Origin: CAVQNQ01 sp963714205
GTDB taxonomy: Bacteria; Acidobacteriota; Terriglobia; Bryobacterales; Bryobacteraceae
NCBI GenBank assembly: GCA_963714205.1
Contig: CAVQNQ010000002.1
Coordinates: forward strand, 1,178,001 to 1,242,000
Reading direction: 5' to 3'
Length of the DNA: 64,000 bases
Shown: positions 23,923 through 32,847 of the stretch, one piece after another
Layout of the letters: each line of letters opens with the position of its first letter
How positions within the stretch are numbered: position 1 is the first letter of the stretch
The notes under the pieces: generated by a model
The model's database searches: none
What the model saw: the letters and a program-made list of their open reading frames with translations, nothing else
What the model was told of the DNA's origin: nothing
Program-made: the position numbers and the translations under genes

Positions 23923-26403
23923 ATGAAGAACTCGCGGGGTTCGCGAACCTCCGGCATCGGGCTGGTCATTCTGCTGCTCGCGCTGGCGGGGCTGGTGGTT
24001 TCCCAGCCCGCTCCGCGCGAGCAAGTTGGACCTCTGCCTCGCGGCGGCTTTCTGCTGAACAGCGGGTGGCGGGTCGAGCCCGCCGGCAAGCAGATTCCGC
24101 TGGATACGCTTCCCATGTCTACGGCGATCTCTCCGGACGGTAAGTACCTGCTGGTGCTGAATGGCGGATACAGGCCGCCCTCGGTCAGCGCGATCGAGAT
24201 CGCCTCGGCCAGCGTAGTGAGCACAATCGGCGTCCCGGATGGCTGGCTGGGGCTGGCTTTCGCGCCGCATGGCGACCGGCTGTATGTGGGCGGCGGATCG
24301 CGCGCCTCGGTTTTCGAGCTCAATTTCGCGGGCGGGAAGCTGACGCCCGGCCGGACCTTCGAAGTGGTGCCGCCCGGCCGCCGCACCGTCGAGGACTTCA
24401 TCGGCGACGTGGCCTTCTCCCCGGATGGCCGGCTGCTTTACGCCGCCGAGCTGTATCGCGATTCCATCGCGGTCATCAACCCGCAATCGGGGATGGTGAT
24501 CGACCACTTCAAAACCGGCCGGCGGCCCTACCGCATCCTCTTTCACCCCGATGGAAAATCCTTTTTCGTCACCCATTGGGCGGATGGATCGATGGGCCAT
24601 TACAACACGGCCGATGGCAGCCAGCTTGCCCTGGTGCGCATCGGCGCGCACCCCACCGACATTCTATGGCGCGACGGCGGCCCTGAAGAACCGGTGGAGG
24701 GTGAGCCTACCTGGACGGCCCGCCTGTTTGTGGCTGCGGCGAACACCAATAATGTCTATTCGGTAGCGGTCAGCGCCGGCAAAGAGCTGCGCGTGGTGGA
24801 AAGCGTCAACATCTCGATGACTCCCCGGCAGCCCCTCGGCATGACGCCTTCGGCGCTGGCGCTCACTCCCGATGGCAAACGTCTCTTCGTAGCCTGTTCG
24901 AATGGCAACGTGGTGGCCGCCGTGGATGTTTCGGGCGGGGTAAGCCGCGTGGAGGGCTTCATCCCTACCGGCTGGTATCCCACGGCCGTGCGGGCGCTGG
25001 CTTCCGGCACGCTGGTGGTGCTCAACGGCAAGGGCTTGCGCTCCTATCCCAACCTCAAAGGCCCCAATCCGCTCAAGCTGCCCGAACCGCTCCATGGGGG
25101 TGTGGCGTCGGAAGAATATGTGGGCCGCATGCAAACCGGCACGGCTTCATGGATCGATCCCTTCACCGCGGATCAGCTCGACCAATGGACGCGCGAATCG
25201 CTGAGCAACACGCCCTATAGCGATGCCCGGCTGGACGATCCCAACCCGCTGCCGCCCATCGAGCACGTGATCTACATCGTCAAGGAGAATCGCACCTACG
25301 ACCAAGTGCTGGGCGACATGAAGGAGGGCAACGGCGATCCGTCGCTGGTGCTTTTTGGCGAGAACGTCACGCCCAACCTGCACAAGCTGGCGCGCGAATT
25401 CGTGCTGCTGGACAACTTCTATGTAAATGCCGATGTGAGCGCGGATGGGCACAACTGGTCCACCGCCGCCATCGCGCCCGATTACGTTGAGAAGTTGTGG
25501 CCGAATCAATATGCCAAGCGCCGCGCGCGCGCCGATTTCGAGGAGATCGACCCCGCCTCGCTGCCGCCCGCCGGCTATCTCTGGACGAACGCCGCGGCGG
25601 CCGGGCTTTCCGTCCGCAACTTCGGCTACATGGTGGATAACAAGCCCCTTACTGCCGTGCCGGCCTCACCGGGCGCCGAGCAGGTGGCGTCCGTGCGCGA
25701 CCCCGTGCTGGCCAAGGTCACCAACCGCTTCTATCGCGGCTTCGACCTGATGTACCCGGATGGGGAGCGGGCCAAGGTCTTTCTGAGCGAGCTGGCCGAG
25801 TACGAGCGCGCCGGCAGCATGCCGCGCCTGATCGTGATGCGGCTGGGCAACGATCATACCTACGGCGCCGCGGCGGGGCGTTTGTCGCCGCTTTCCCTGG
25901 TGGCGGATAACGATTACGCGCTGGGAACCATGGTCGAGGCGGTTTCGCGCTCGCGCTTCTGGTCGAGCACCGCCATCTGCGTGCTGGAGGACGACGCGCA
26001 GAACGGGGCGGACCACGTGGATTCGCACCGCTCGCCGGCCTTCGTGATTTCGCCGTGGGTGAAGCGGCACAGCGTGGATGGCACGATGTATAACACCACG
26101 TCGATGCTTCGCACCATCGAATTTCTGCTGGGCCTGCGTCCCATGACGCATTTCGACGCGGGCGCGCGGCCCATGACCGCGGTTTTCCAGCGGACCCCCG
26201 ACCCGGCGCCATACACGGCCGAGAAACCCCGCATTTCGCTGACCGACCGGAATCCGGCGGCGACGGCCGCGGCGGCGGCCTCGGCGCACATGAACTTCGA
26301 CGAGGCCGATGAGAATGACGACGATGAGCTGAACGATGTCCTGTGGTCGGCTATCCGCAAGGACGAGCCGCCCCCTCCGGTGCGAAGCTATTTCGGCCGA
26401 TAG
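23923..26403 (+). CDS. Secreted YncE-type beta-propeller / phosphoesterase (alkaline phosphatase superfamily) fusion
   Basis: An 826-aa exported protein. After an N-terminal membrane/signal segment (GIGLVILLLALAGLVV) come propeller repeats (LPMSTAISPDGKYLLVLNGG, VAFSPDGRLLYAAELYRDSI, ALTPDGKRLFVACSNGNVV) to about residue 390. A C-terminal phosphoesterase domain follows: VIYIVKENRTYDQVLGDM, VLLDNFYVNADVSADGHNWS and CVLEDDAQNGADHVDSHRSP. These match the PF04185-type acid phosphatase/phospholipase C family with its metal-binding Asp/His residues. Such fusions are common in Acidobacteriota. A TACAAT box at 23905 lies about 17 bp upstream of the ATG. Substrate unknown. Confidence 0.85.
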   Translation: MKNSRGSRTSGIGLVILLLALAGLVVSQPAPREQVGPLPRGGFLLNSGWRVEPAGKQIPLDTLPMSTAISPDGKYLLVLNGGYRPPSVSAIEIASASVVSTIGVPDGWLGLAFAPHGDRLYVGGGSRASVFELNFAGGKLTPGRTFEVVPPGRRTVEDFIGDVAFSPDGRLLYAAELYRDSIAVINPQSGMVIDHFKTGRRPYRILFHPDGKSFFVTHWADGSMGHYNTADGSQLALVRIGAHPTDILWRDGGPEEPVEGEPTWTARLFVAAANTNNVYSVAVSAGKELRVVESVNISMTPRQPLGMTPSALALTPDGKRLFVACSNGNVVAAVDVSGGVSRVEGFIPTGWYPTAVRALASGTLVVLNGKGLRSYPNLKGPNPLKLPEPLHGGVASEEYVGRMQTGTASWIDPFTADQLDQWTRESLSNTPYSDARLDDPNPLPPIEHVIYIVKENRTYDQVLGDMKEGNGDPSLVLFGENVTPNLHKLAREFVLLDNFYVNADVSADGHNWSTAAIAPDYVEKLWPNQYAKRRARADFEEIDPASLPPAGYLWTNAAAAGLSVRNFGYMVDNKPLTAVPASPGAEQVASVRDPVLAKVTNRFYRGFDLMYPDGERAKVFLSELAEYERAGSMPRLIVMRLGNDHTYGAAAGRLSPLSLVADNDYALGTMVEAVSRSRFWSSTAICVLEDDAQNGADHVDSHRSPAFVISPWVKRHSVDGTMYNTTSMLRTIEFLLGLRPMTHFDAGARPMTAVFQRTPDPAPYTAEKPRISLTDRNPAATAAAAASAHMNFDEADENDDDELNDVLWSAIRKDEPPPPVRSYFGR

Positions 26404-26459
26404 ATTATCACCGGCCGCGCCGCCGGTTCAGAAGCCGGCAAGGACGCCGACGAAAAGAG

Positions 26460-28586
26460 ATGCCACGAATTTATCTGTGCTTCTTATGGCACATGCACCA
26501 GCCCTACTACAAGGATCTGGTCTCCGGCGAGTACAAGCTGCCGTGGACGCGCATGCATGCGCTCAAGGACTACTACGGGATGGTGCGGATTCTGGAGGGG
26601 TTCCCGGCCATCCGCCAGACGTTTAACCTGGTGCCGTCCATGATGGCGCAGGTGGCGGAATACGCCTCGGGCGCCGCCGTCGATCCGTTCCTCAACCTGG
26701 CTCTCAAGCCGGCCGAGAGCCTGACCGATTCCGACCGCGCCTTCCTGCTCAGGCATTCGTTCTACTCCGATCCGTACCGGATGATCTACCGCTATCCGCG
26801 CTACGGCGAGCTCTACGATGCCTGGCAGGCGCAGAAGCAATCGAAATCCTCGATCCTGTTCGGTCCGCGGGAATTCCGCGACCTTCAGATGTGGTCGCAG
26901 CTCGCCTGGTTCGACGAGGAGTTCCAGGCCCAGGATCCCGAGGTGCGGGAATGGATCGAGCGCGGGCGCAACTTCACGGCGGACGATCAGCGGCGCATGG
27001 GCGAGAAGCAGCGCGAGATCGTGGGGAAGGTGCTGCCGGAATACCGGAAGCTGGCCGCCACCCGGCAGATCGAGATCTCCACCACTCCGTACTACCATCC
27101 GATTCTGCCGCTGCTGTGCGATTCGGATATCGCCGCCGTGTCGCATCCGGGCGTGCCGCTGCCGCCGCGGTTCCGGTATCCCCAGGACGCGCGCCGCCAG
27201 TTGGCCCTGGCGCGGGAGTACTGCACCGAGCACTTCGCCGTGGCGCCGGCGGGGCTGTGGCCTTCGGAGGGTTCGGTTTCCGACGAGGTCTTCACGATCG
27301 CTTCCGAGCTGGGCTTCCAGTGGGCCGCCAGCGATAGCGGGGTGCTGAACCAGACGGTGGGACGGCCCGAGTCCGTGGACGGGCTGTATCGCCCGTACCG
27401 TTGGGAGCAGCGCGACCACCGCCTGGGAGTGATTTTTAGGGACCATTTCCTGAGCGACCTGATCGGCTTTGTCTATTCCAAGATGGATGCGGCGGCGGCG
27501 GCCGAGGACTTCCTGCACCGCATCCGCGAGAACTGCGGCGGAATCCTGGCGGGCGGGCGCGATGCGCTGGTGCCCATCATTCTGGATGGCGAGAACGCCT
27601 GGGAATATTACCACCGTAACGGCCGTCCCTTCCTGAGTGAGCTGTACCGGCGCATTTCCGAGGACCGGCGCATGAGCGCCGTGACGGTGAGCGAAGCGCT
27701 GCAATTGATGGAGCCGGAGCGGCTCGAGCGGATCTTTCCGGGATCGTGGATCAATGCCAACTTCGACGTGTGGATCGGGGCCGAGGAAGATAACCGGGCC
27801 TGGACGCAGTTGTTGCGCGCGCGCCAGACGTTCGATTCCGTCTCCGGCATATCCGACCCGCAGCGCGCCCTGGCGTTCGAGGAACTGCTGATCGCCGAGG
27901 GCAGCGACTGGTGCTGGTGGTACGGGCCGGAGCACGAATCGGCCAACCGCGAGGAGTTCGACCAGCTCTTCCGCAGCCATTTGGCCAACGTTTACCGCTT
28001 TTTGAACCTGATGCCGCCCGAAGAACTCTCGCGGCCGATCCTGCAGGTGGCGGTGCCGGCCATCGAGATCGGGCCTTCGGGCCCCATTACGCCGGTGATC
28101 GACGGCCAGGTTACGTCCTACTTCGAATGGATGGGCGCGGGCCTCTATCGCGTGGATGAGCGCTCCGGATCGATGCACGGCCGCAAGTTTCTGGTAAAGG
28201 AAGTCTATTTCGGCAGCGACGGCGCGCGGCTCTATGTGCGGGCCGATTTTTATCCCGGTTTCGAACAGGAACTGGCCGGCATGGAAGCGCGGCTCACCGC
28301 CCAGCCGCTGGACGGTTCCGAGACCAGCTCCATCGAGATCCAATTTTCTCCTGGCGCCGCCCACATTGCGAGGATGAAACTGGCGAATGACGGCGAGGGC
28401 GCCGAGTGCGCCATGGTGCGCGTACTCGAGGCGGCCGTTCCGCTGGCGGCCCTGGGAGTGGCGCCGGGCCACGGCGTGCGGTTCCAGTTTTCGATCTGGC
28501 AGGGAGGCCTGCCGCTGGAGGCCGTTCCGCAGTCCGGCTGGCTGGAATTGCGCACCACCGAACCGGAACAGATGGCGGCATATTAG
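26460..28586 (+). CDS. Glycoside hydrolase family 57 protein
   Basis: A 708-aa cytoplasmic enzyme of the GH57 alpha-glucan clan. It begins with the family hallmark MPRIYLCFLWHMHQPYYKDL (HMHQPYY), which fixes the ATG at 26460 rather than the upstream frame from 26343. The probable nucleophile Glu is in GLWPSEGSVSDE (~residue 266) and the acid/base Asp in ILDGENAWEYY (~residue 374). Residues ~580-700 form a beta-rich C-terminal domain (YFEWMGAGLYRVDERSGSMH). The sequence does not distinguish amylase, branching or glucanotransferase activity. Confidence 0.9.
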   Translation: MPRIYLCFLWHMHQPYYKDLVSGEYKLPWTRMHALKDYYGMVRILEGFPAIRQTFNLVPSMMAQVAEYASGAAVDPFLNLALKPAESLTDSDRAFLLRHSFYSDPYRMIYRYPRYGELYDAWQAQKQSKSSILFGPREFRDLQMWSQLAWFDEEFQAQDPEVREWIERGRNFTADDQRRMGEKQREIVGKVLPEYRKLAATRQIEISTTPYYHPILPLLCDSDIAAVSHPGVPLPPRFRYPQDARRQLALAREYCTEHFAVAPAGLWPSEGSVSDEVFTIASELGFQWAASDSGVLNQTVGRPESVDGLYRPYRWEQRDHRLGVIFRDHFLSDLIGFVYSKMDAAAAAEDFLHRIRENCGGILAGGRDALVPIILDGENAWEYYHRNGRPFLSELYRRISEDRRMSAVTVSEALQLMEPERLERIFPGSWINANFDVWIGAEEDNRAWTQLLRARQTFDSVSGISDPQRALAFEELLIAEGSDWCWWYGPEHESANREEFDQLFRSHLANVYRFLNLMPPEELSRPILQVAVPAIEIGPSGPITPVIDGQVTSYFEWMGAGLYRVDERSGSMHGRKFLVKEVYFGSDGARLYVRADFYPGFEQELAGMEARLTAQPLDGSETSSIEIQFSPGAAHIARMKLANDGEGAECAMVRVLEAAVPLAALGVAPGHGVRFQFSIWQGGLPLEAVPQSGWLELRTTEPEQMAAY

Positions 28587-28652
28587 TGGCATTGGCGCGG
28601 ATCGGCTGGAGCATTTAGAGGGGACGTCTCATCTGGTAAACTGGTACGAGTT

Positions 28653-28862
28653 ATGGCAATCCCGAATGTGAAGCGGTTCCGGCCCTTCTGCCCTACCTGC
28701 AACGAGAACTTCACCGTAATGGCCGTCCTGCCCAAGGACGCCAACGTGGACCAGTACCTGTCGGACGTCGTGGCGCGCCACGATCATAAGGCCTACCAGG
28801 AGTCCAAGCAGTTGCACTTTAAGGTGCGCGTCGGCCAGCAGAAGCAGAAGAAGGCGAAGTAA
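28653..28862 (+). CDS. Small conserved-looking protein with a CPTC knuckle
   Basis: A 69-aa basic protein: MAIPNVKRFRPFCPTCNENF, then a charged helix and a Lys/Gln-rich tail (QQKQKKAK). One CxxC pair could bind zinc as half a ribbon or in a dimer. It stands alone between GH57 and the convergent GT9 gene. Reading-frame quality and a plausible start support it, but its function is unknown. Confidence 0.55.
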   Translation: MAIPNVKRFRPFCPTCNENFTVMAVLPKDANVDQYLSDVVARHDHKAYQESKQLHFKVRVGQQKQKKAK

Positions 28863-28878
28863 ATCCGATTTCGAAGCG

Positions 28879-28903
28879 CGGAGCCGGCTACAATCCGGCT
28901 CCG
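28879..28903. terminator. Hairpin between convergent genes
   Basis: CGGAGCCGG, a 7-base loop (CTACAAT) and CCGGCTCCG form a perfect 9-bp stem spanning the ends of the 28653-28862 gene and the convergent GT9 gene. No T-run follows, so factor-independent termination is uncertain. Confidence 0.45.
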
Positions 28904-30075
28904 ACGATCGCTTCGCGCACTTTTTCCAGCACTTCCGGCACATCGGGCCGGTCCACCCGGATCACGCGGCAGTGCTCGCCCACCGGACGCCAGCGGTGGA
29001 ACATGCGGGGAACAGCGAACCCGGCAAACACACTCACCAGAGGCACTCCACAGGCCGCCGCCACGTGCTGGCCCGCCGAATCGTAGCCCACATAGAGCCG
29101 GCTGCCGGCTATGATGGCGGCGAAACCCGCGAACGACCCTTCCCAAAGAGTCGCGCGCACTCCGGAGCGCTCCGCGGCGCGCGCCACGCGTTCGGCTTCC
29201 TCTCCGCCCGCGCCCTTGTCGATGCACACCGCAAGGCCCTGGGCGGCCAGCAGCCTGAGCAACTCCTCTTCGAACGGGTCCGGCAGGCGCTTGGCGGGGT
29301 TCTCGCCGACTCCCAAACTTACCGCTGCATACGGCGCGCGCCGGGGCTGCTCCCCCAGCGATACATAGGGCTTGGCGCCGGCCGTTCCGAGGGTCTCGGC
29401 GGCCCAGGCGGCGGCCAGCTCGGGAAGCGGGCGGTCCGAATCGCCGCCAAAGGCGCGGCTCTCGAAGAGGTGATAGCGCTCCTCTGGAAACACGGGGACC
29501 AGGCCAAGCTGGGTGAGGCGGGAATCTGGGTCGATCACCGCCGAATCTACGGAGGCCAGCAAGGCCTGAAGCTCGGCGGCCACCGCCAGGCGTTGGCGCA
29601 AGCCGCCGCGCCGGTAGTCCACCTCGGCGTGATGAATGCGCTTGTCGCCGGCGAACAAGTCGTAATTTTTGCGCGGACCGACGAAGACAATTTCGGCGTG
29701 CGGGAAGCGGCGCTTGGCCGCCGCTATCAGGACGCTGGTCACGGCCACGTCGGCGCCCAGCGTGACGCGCGAGAGCACGAAGATGCGGTGCGGCTTGCCG
29801 GCGATGGGCCGCGCGCGCCGCACGCGCTCGTAGCGGGCCACCATCACTCCGGGGTCGGCGCCCGAAACGCCGGCCACGGCTTTCGAGAACACGCGGGCGT
29901 AGATATCGCACAGGGCCGGGTCAAAGCGGTCGGCCATGCCCTCCACCACGATTCCGAACAGGGCCGGCCCACCGGCATCCTGGAGCAGGGCCGATGGAAT
30001 CTGCTTGGGCGGATTGCCGTTCAGGCACCGTTCGAGGAGTTCCTCCGCGATGATCTTACACGAGGTACTTTTCAA
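28888..30075 (-). CDS. Glycosyltransferase family 9 (heptosyltransferase-like)
   Basis: A 395-aa GT-B glycosyltransferase. The N-terminal half has HRIFVLSRVTLGADVAVTSV and FPHAEIVFVGPRKNYDLFAG; the C-terminal nucleotide-sugar half has APYAAVSLGVGENPAKRLPD and the GT9 motif SRLYVGYDSAGQHVAAACGV followed by PLVSVFAGF. GT9 enzymes transfer heptose or related sugars onto LPS core or other glycans. The start overlaps the end of the MTAP gene by 20 bp, so it is last in the five-gene operon. The acceptor cannot be inferred. Confidence 0.83.
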   Translation of the reverse strand: MKSTSCKIIAEELLERCLNGNPPKQIPSALLQDAGGPALFGIVVEGMADRFDPALCDIYARVFSKAVAGVSGADPGVMVARYERVRRARPIAGKPHRIFVLSRVTLGADVAVTSVLIAAAKRRFPHAEIVFVGPRKNYDLFAGDKRIHHAEVDYRRGGLRQRLAVAAELQALLASVDSAVIDPDSRLTQLGLVPVFPEERYHLFESRAFGGDSDRPLPELAAAWAAETLGTAGAKPYVSLGEQPRRAPYAAVSLGVGENPAKRLPDPFEEELLRLLAAQGLAVCIDKGAGGEEAERVARAAERSGVRATLWEGSFAGFAAIIAGSRLYVGYDSAGQHVAAACGVPLVSVFAGFAVPRMFHRWRPVGEHCRVIRVDRPDVPEVLEKVREAIVGAGL

Positions 30076-30917
30076 TCAGGATCCCCAGTTTCCGGCGAGT
30101 GGCCTCGGGCACCGCGGAGCGGTCGGTGATGATGGCGTGGGCCAGCGCCGAGCCGCACTTGCAGGCGCGCGCGGCGGGCAGGCGGGTCACCGCCTCGGCC
30201 ACCACTTTGCAGGCGTGGGCGGCGTTCTGGAGCAAGTTCGAAACGATCTGCTCCACCGTGACGGCGTCGTGATCGGGATGCCAGCAATCGTAATCGGTCA
30301 CCATGGCCACGGTGGCGTAGCAGATCTCGGCTTCGCGCGCCAGCTTGGCCTCCTGGAGGTTGGTCATGCCGATGACATCCATGCCCCAACTCCGGTAGAC
30401 TTCCGATTCGGCCTTGGTGGAAAAGGCTGGACCTTCCATGCACAGGTATGTGCCTCCGCGCGTGACGTTCACGCCAGCGGCGCGGCAAGCTTCTTCCACG
30501 ACGCCGGCCACCTCCGGGCAGACCGGGTCGGCGAAGCGATGTGGGCCACCAGGCCTTCGCCGAAGAAGGTGGAGGCGCGGCCGCGCGTGCGGTCGAAGAA
30601 CTGATCGGGGATCACGAAATCGAGCGGCCGGTGCTCTTCCTTGAGCGATCCCACCGCGCTGAGGGAGATAATGCGCTCGACGCCCAGCGACTTCATGCCG
30701 TAAATGTTGGCCCGGAAATTCAATTCCGAGGGCGAGAGGCGATGCCCCCGGCCGTGCCGCGCCAGGAAGGCCACCTGGCGGCCGGCCAGAGTTTGCCGAC
30801 CACGAAGTTTTCCGAAGGCCGGCCGAACGGCGTCTCGATACTGACTTCCTCTTGAGCCTCGAATCCGGGCATGGAGTACAGGCCGCTGCCGCCGATGATT
30901 CCGATTTCCGCTTTCAA
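30056..30917 (-). CDS. mtnP: S-methyl-5'-thioadenosine phosphorylase, frameshifted
   Basis: The PNP/MTAP family-2 phosphorylase cleaves methylthioadenosine in methionine salvage. Motifs lie in three frames: GIIGGSGLYSMPGF; FLARHGRGHRLSPSELNFRA and GVERIISLSAVGSLKEEHRP; TYLCMEGPAFSTKAESEVYR and IGMTNLQEAKLAREAEICYA. Shifts occur at ~30786-30792 (net loss of 1 or gain of 2) and ~30533-30537 (one T missing from TTTC; IASP becomes IAFADP). The likely start is TTG at 30917, with AGGAG about 9 bases upstream; the meaB frame runs into it without a stop. Corrected length is about 286 aa, normal for the family. The gene is probably intact in the organism. Confidence 0.85.
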
Positions 30918-31688
30918 CTTGAGCTCTCCTGAATAAAGACGAGATTGGCGGGGCAGGCTTACCGGCCCGCTCACCGCCTCTAACAACTCCGCGATACCAG
31001 TACCCTCGGTGGCCACCGCGCGGATCACCGGAGGCCGGCTGCCCTGTCCCTCCGCTAAATCCAGCATGAGGGCGATATCGCGCTCCACCGCATTGGCGTC
31101 CGGAAGATCGGCTTTGTTGACCACGAACACGTCGGCGATCTCCATGATCCCCGCCTTCAGGGCTTGCACGTCGTCGCCCATGCCGGGCACCAGCACCACC
31201 ACGGTGATCTGCGCCAGGCCCGCGATCTCGATTTCGTCCTGCCCCACACCCACGGTTTCGATAACCACGTAATCGCGGCCGGCGGCGTCCATCGAGCAGG
31301 GCGAGGTCGGCGGTGGCGCGCGCCAGGCCGCCGAGGCGAACCGCGCGTGGCCATGGAGCGGATGAAGACGCCCGGATCGGCGTGGTGCCGCTGCATGCGG
31401 ATGCGGTCGCCCAGCACGGCGCCGCCGGAAACGCGGCTGGTGGGATCGATCGCGATAATCGCCGACGGTCTTGCCGCGGCGGCGCAAGGTGAGCGCCAGC
31501 GCATCCACCAGGGTGCTCTTGCCCGCGCCGGGCGCGCCAGTGATCCCGACAATCCGCGCATGTCCGGCGAAGGGCCTGAGCTGCTCGAGTGTTTCAAGCG
31601 CCAGCGGGTCGCGGTTCTCGATGCCGGTGGCGGCGCGCGCGAGCGCGCGGGCATCGCCCGCGCGGATCTTCGAAGCCCACTCGTTCAT
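30918..31688 (-). CDS. meaB: Methylmalonyl-CoA mutase-associated GTPase MeaB (ArgK family), frameshifted
   Basis: A G3E-class P-loop GTPase that loads and protects the B12 enzyme methylmalonyl-CoA mutase. Seen are RIVGITGAPGAGKSTLVDAL (P-loop), IIAIDPTSRVSGGAVLGDRI (a second frame), RDYVVIETVGVGQDEIEIAG and VFVVNKADLPDANAVERDIA. Single extra bases at ~31454-31460, ~31331-31338 and ~31289-31296 restore one frame; the three add to a codon. The C-terminus ends soon after GTGIAELLEAV, roughly 50 residues shorter than typical MeaB, and no stop precedes the MTAP start, so the end coordinate is a convention. ACAD overlaps by 4 bp. No mutase gene is in the window. Confidence 0.83.
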
Positions 31689-32831
31689 TCGCTTTTCAGA
31701 AGCTGCCGCGCGATCACCAGGCGCTGGATTTCGCTGGTGCCTTCGCCGATGGTGCAGAGCTTCACGTCGCGGTAGAACTTCTCCACCGGATAGTCCTTGA
31801 TGAAGCCGTAGCCGCCGTGGATCTGCACGGCTTCGTTGGCGATGCGCACGGCGGCCTCGGAGGCGAACAGCTTGGCCATGGAGGATTCGCGCGTCACGCG
31901 CCGGCCGTGATCGAGCATCCAGGCGGCGCGGTAGTTCAGCAGGCGCGCGGCGTCGAGATCGACCGCCATATCCACCAGCTTATGCTGGATGGCCTGGAAC
32001 TCGGAGATGGGCCGGCCGAACTGCTTGCGCTGCTTGGAGTAGCGCAGCGCGGCATCGTAGGCGCCCTGGGCCATGCCGATGGAGAGCGCGGCGATGGAGA
32101 TGCGCCCGCCATCGAGCACCCTCAGGCTGTCGACGAAGCCCTCGTCGCAGCCGGCCCAGCAGCTGCGACTCCGGCAGCCGGCAGTTCTCGAAGATCACTT
32201 CGCCGGTGGCGCTGGCGCGCAATCCCAGCTTGTTTTCCTTCTTCCCCAGGCGGAAGCCGGGCGTGTCCTTTTCGATGATGAAGGCCGAGATGCCGTGCTG
32301 CGCGGCGGCCCGGTCGGTCACCGCCATGGCCACGCAGACATCGGCGTAATGGGCGTTGGTGGTGAAGGTCTTGGCGCCGTTGAGCACCCAGCAGCCGTCC
32401 TGTTCCACGGCCGTGGTGCGCGTGCCGGCGGCGTCCGAACCGGCTTCCGGCTCGGTGAGCGACCAGCAGCCAATCCATTCGCCGGAAGCCAGTTGCGGAA
32501 TGTAGCGGCGGCGCTGCTCCTCGCTGCCCATCTTGTAAATGTGGTTGGTGCACAGCGAATTGTGCGCGGCCACGATGATGCCCACCGAGCCATCCACGCG
32601 CGAGAGTTCCTCGATGACGATGGAATACTCGATGTAGCCCAGCCCGGCGCCGCCCAGCTCTTCGGGAAAGATCGCGCCCATGTAGCCCAGCCGGCCCAGC
32701 TTGCGGATCACTTCGAGAGGGAAGATCTGCCCCTCATCCCACTCCGTGACGTGCGGCGCAATTTCCGCCTCTGCGAATTCCCGGACGGCCTTGCGGAGCT
32801 GGATCTGTTCCGGAGTGTACTCGAATTCCAT
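31685..32831 (-). CDS. Acyl-CoA dehydrogenase, frameshifted
   Basis: An FAD acyl-CoA dehydrogenase of ~380 aa once corrected. The first frame from 32831 has FEYTPEQIQLRKAVREFAEA, IGCWSLTEPEAGSDAAGTRT and GKKENKLGLRASATGEVIFE. The second has LDGGRISIAALSIGMAQGAY, IHGGYGFIKDYPVEKFYRD and IGEGTSEIQRLVIARQLL, containing the catalytic glutamate (EGT). An extra C in the CCGGCCC run (~32151-32157) separates the two. The start at 32831 (MEFEYTPEQ) follows AGAAGAA. Coupled to meaB by a 4-bp overlap. The substrate may be a short- or branched-chain acyl-CoA, given meaB next to it. Confidence 0.87.
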
Positions 32832-32847
32832 TTCTTCTAAGACGATC

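Noticed and set aside
21954..24401. 815-aa minus-strand ORF
   Set aside because: It overlaps trxB, ridA, the ferredoxin-methyltransferase and part of the propeller gene, all with clear motifs on the plus strand. It is an antisense artefact.
26484..28592. 702-aa minus-strand ORF opposite the GH57 gene
   Set aside because: No recognisable domain; complete overlap with a convincing GH57 enzyme.
28879..28903. Riboswitch or small RNA at the convergent hairpin
   Set aside because: A single simple stem without conserved loop sequence; a terminator-like hairpin is sufficient.
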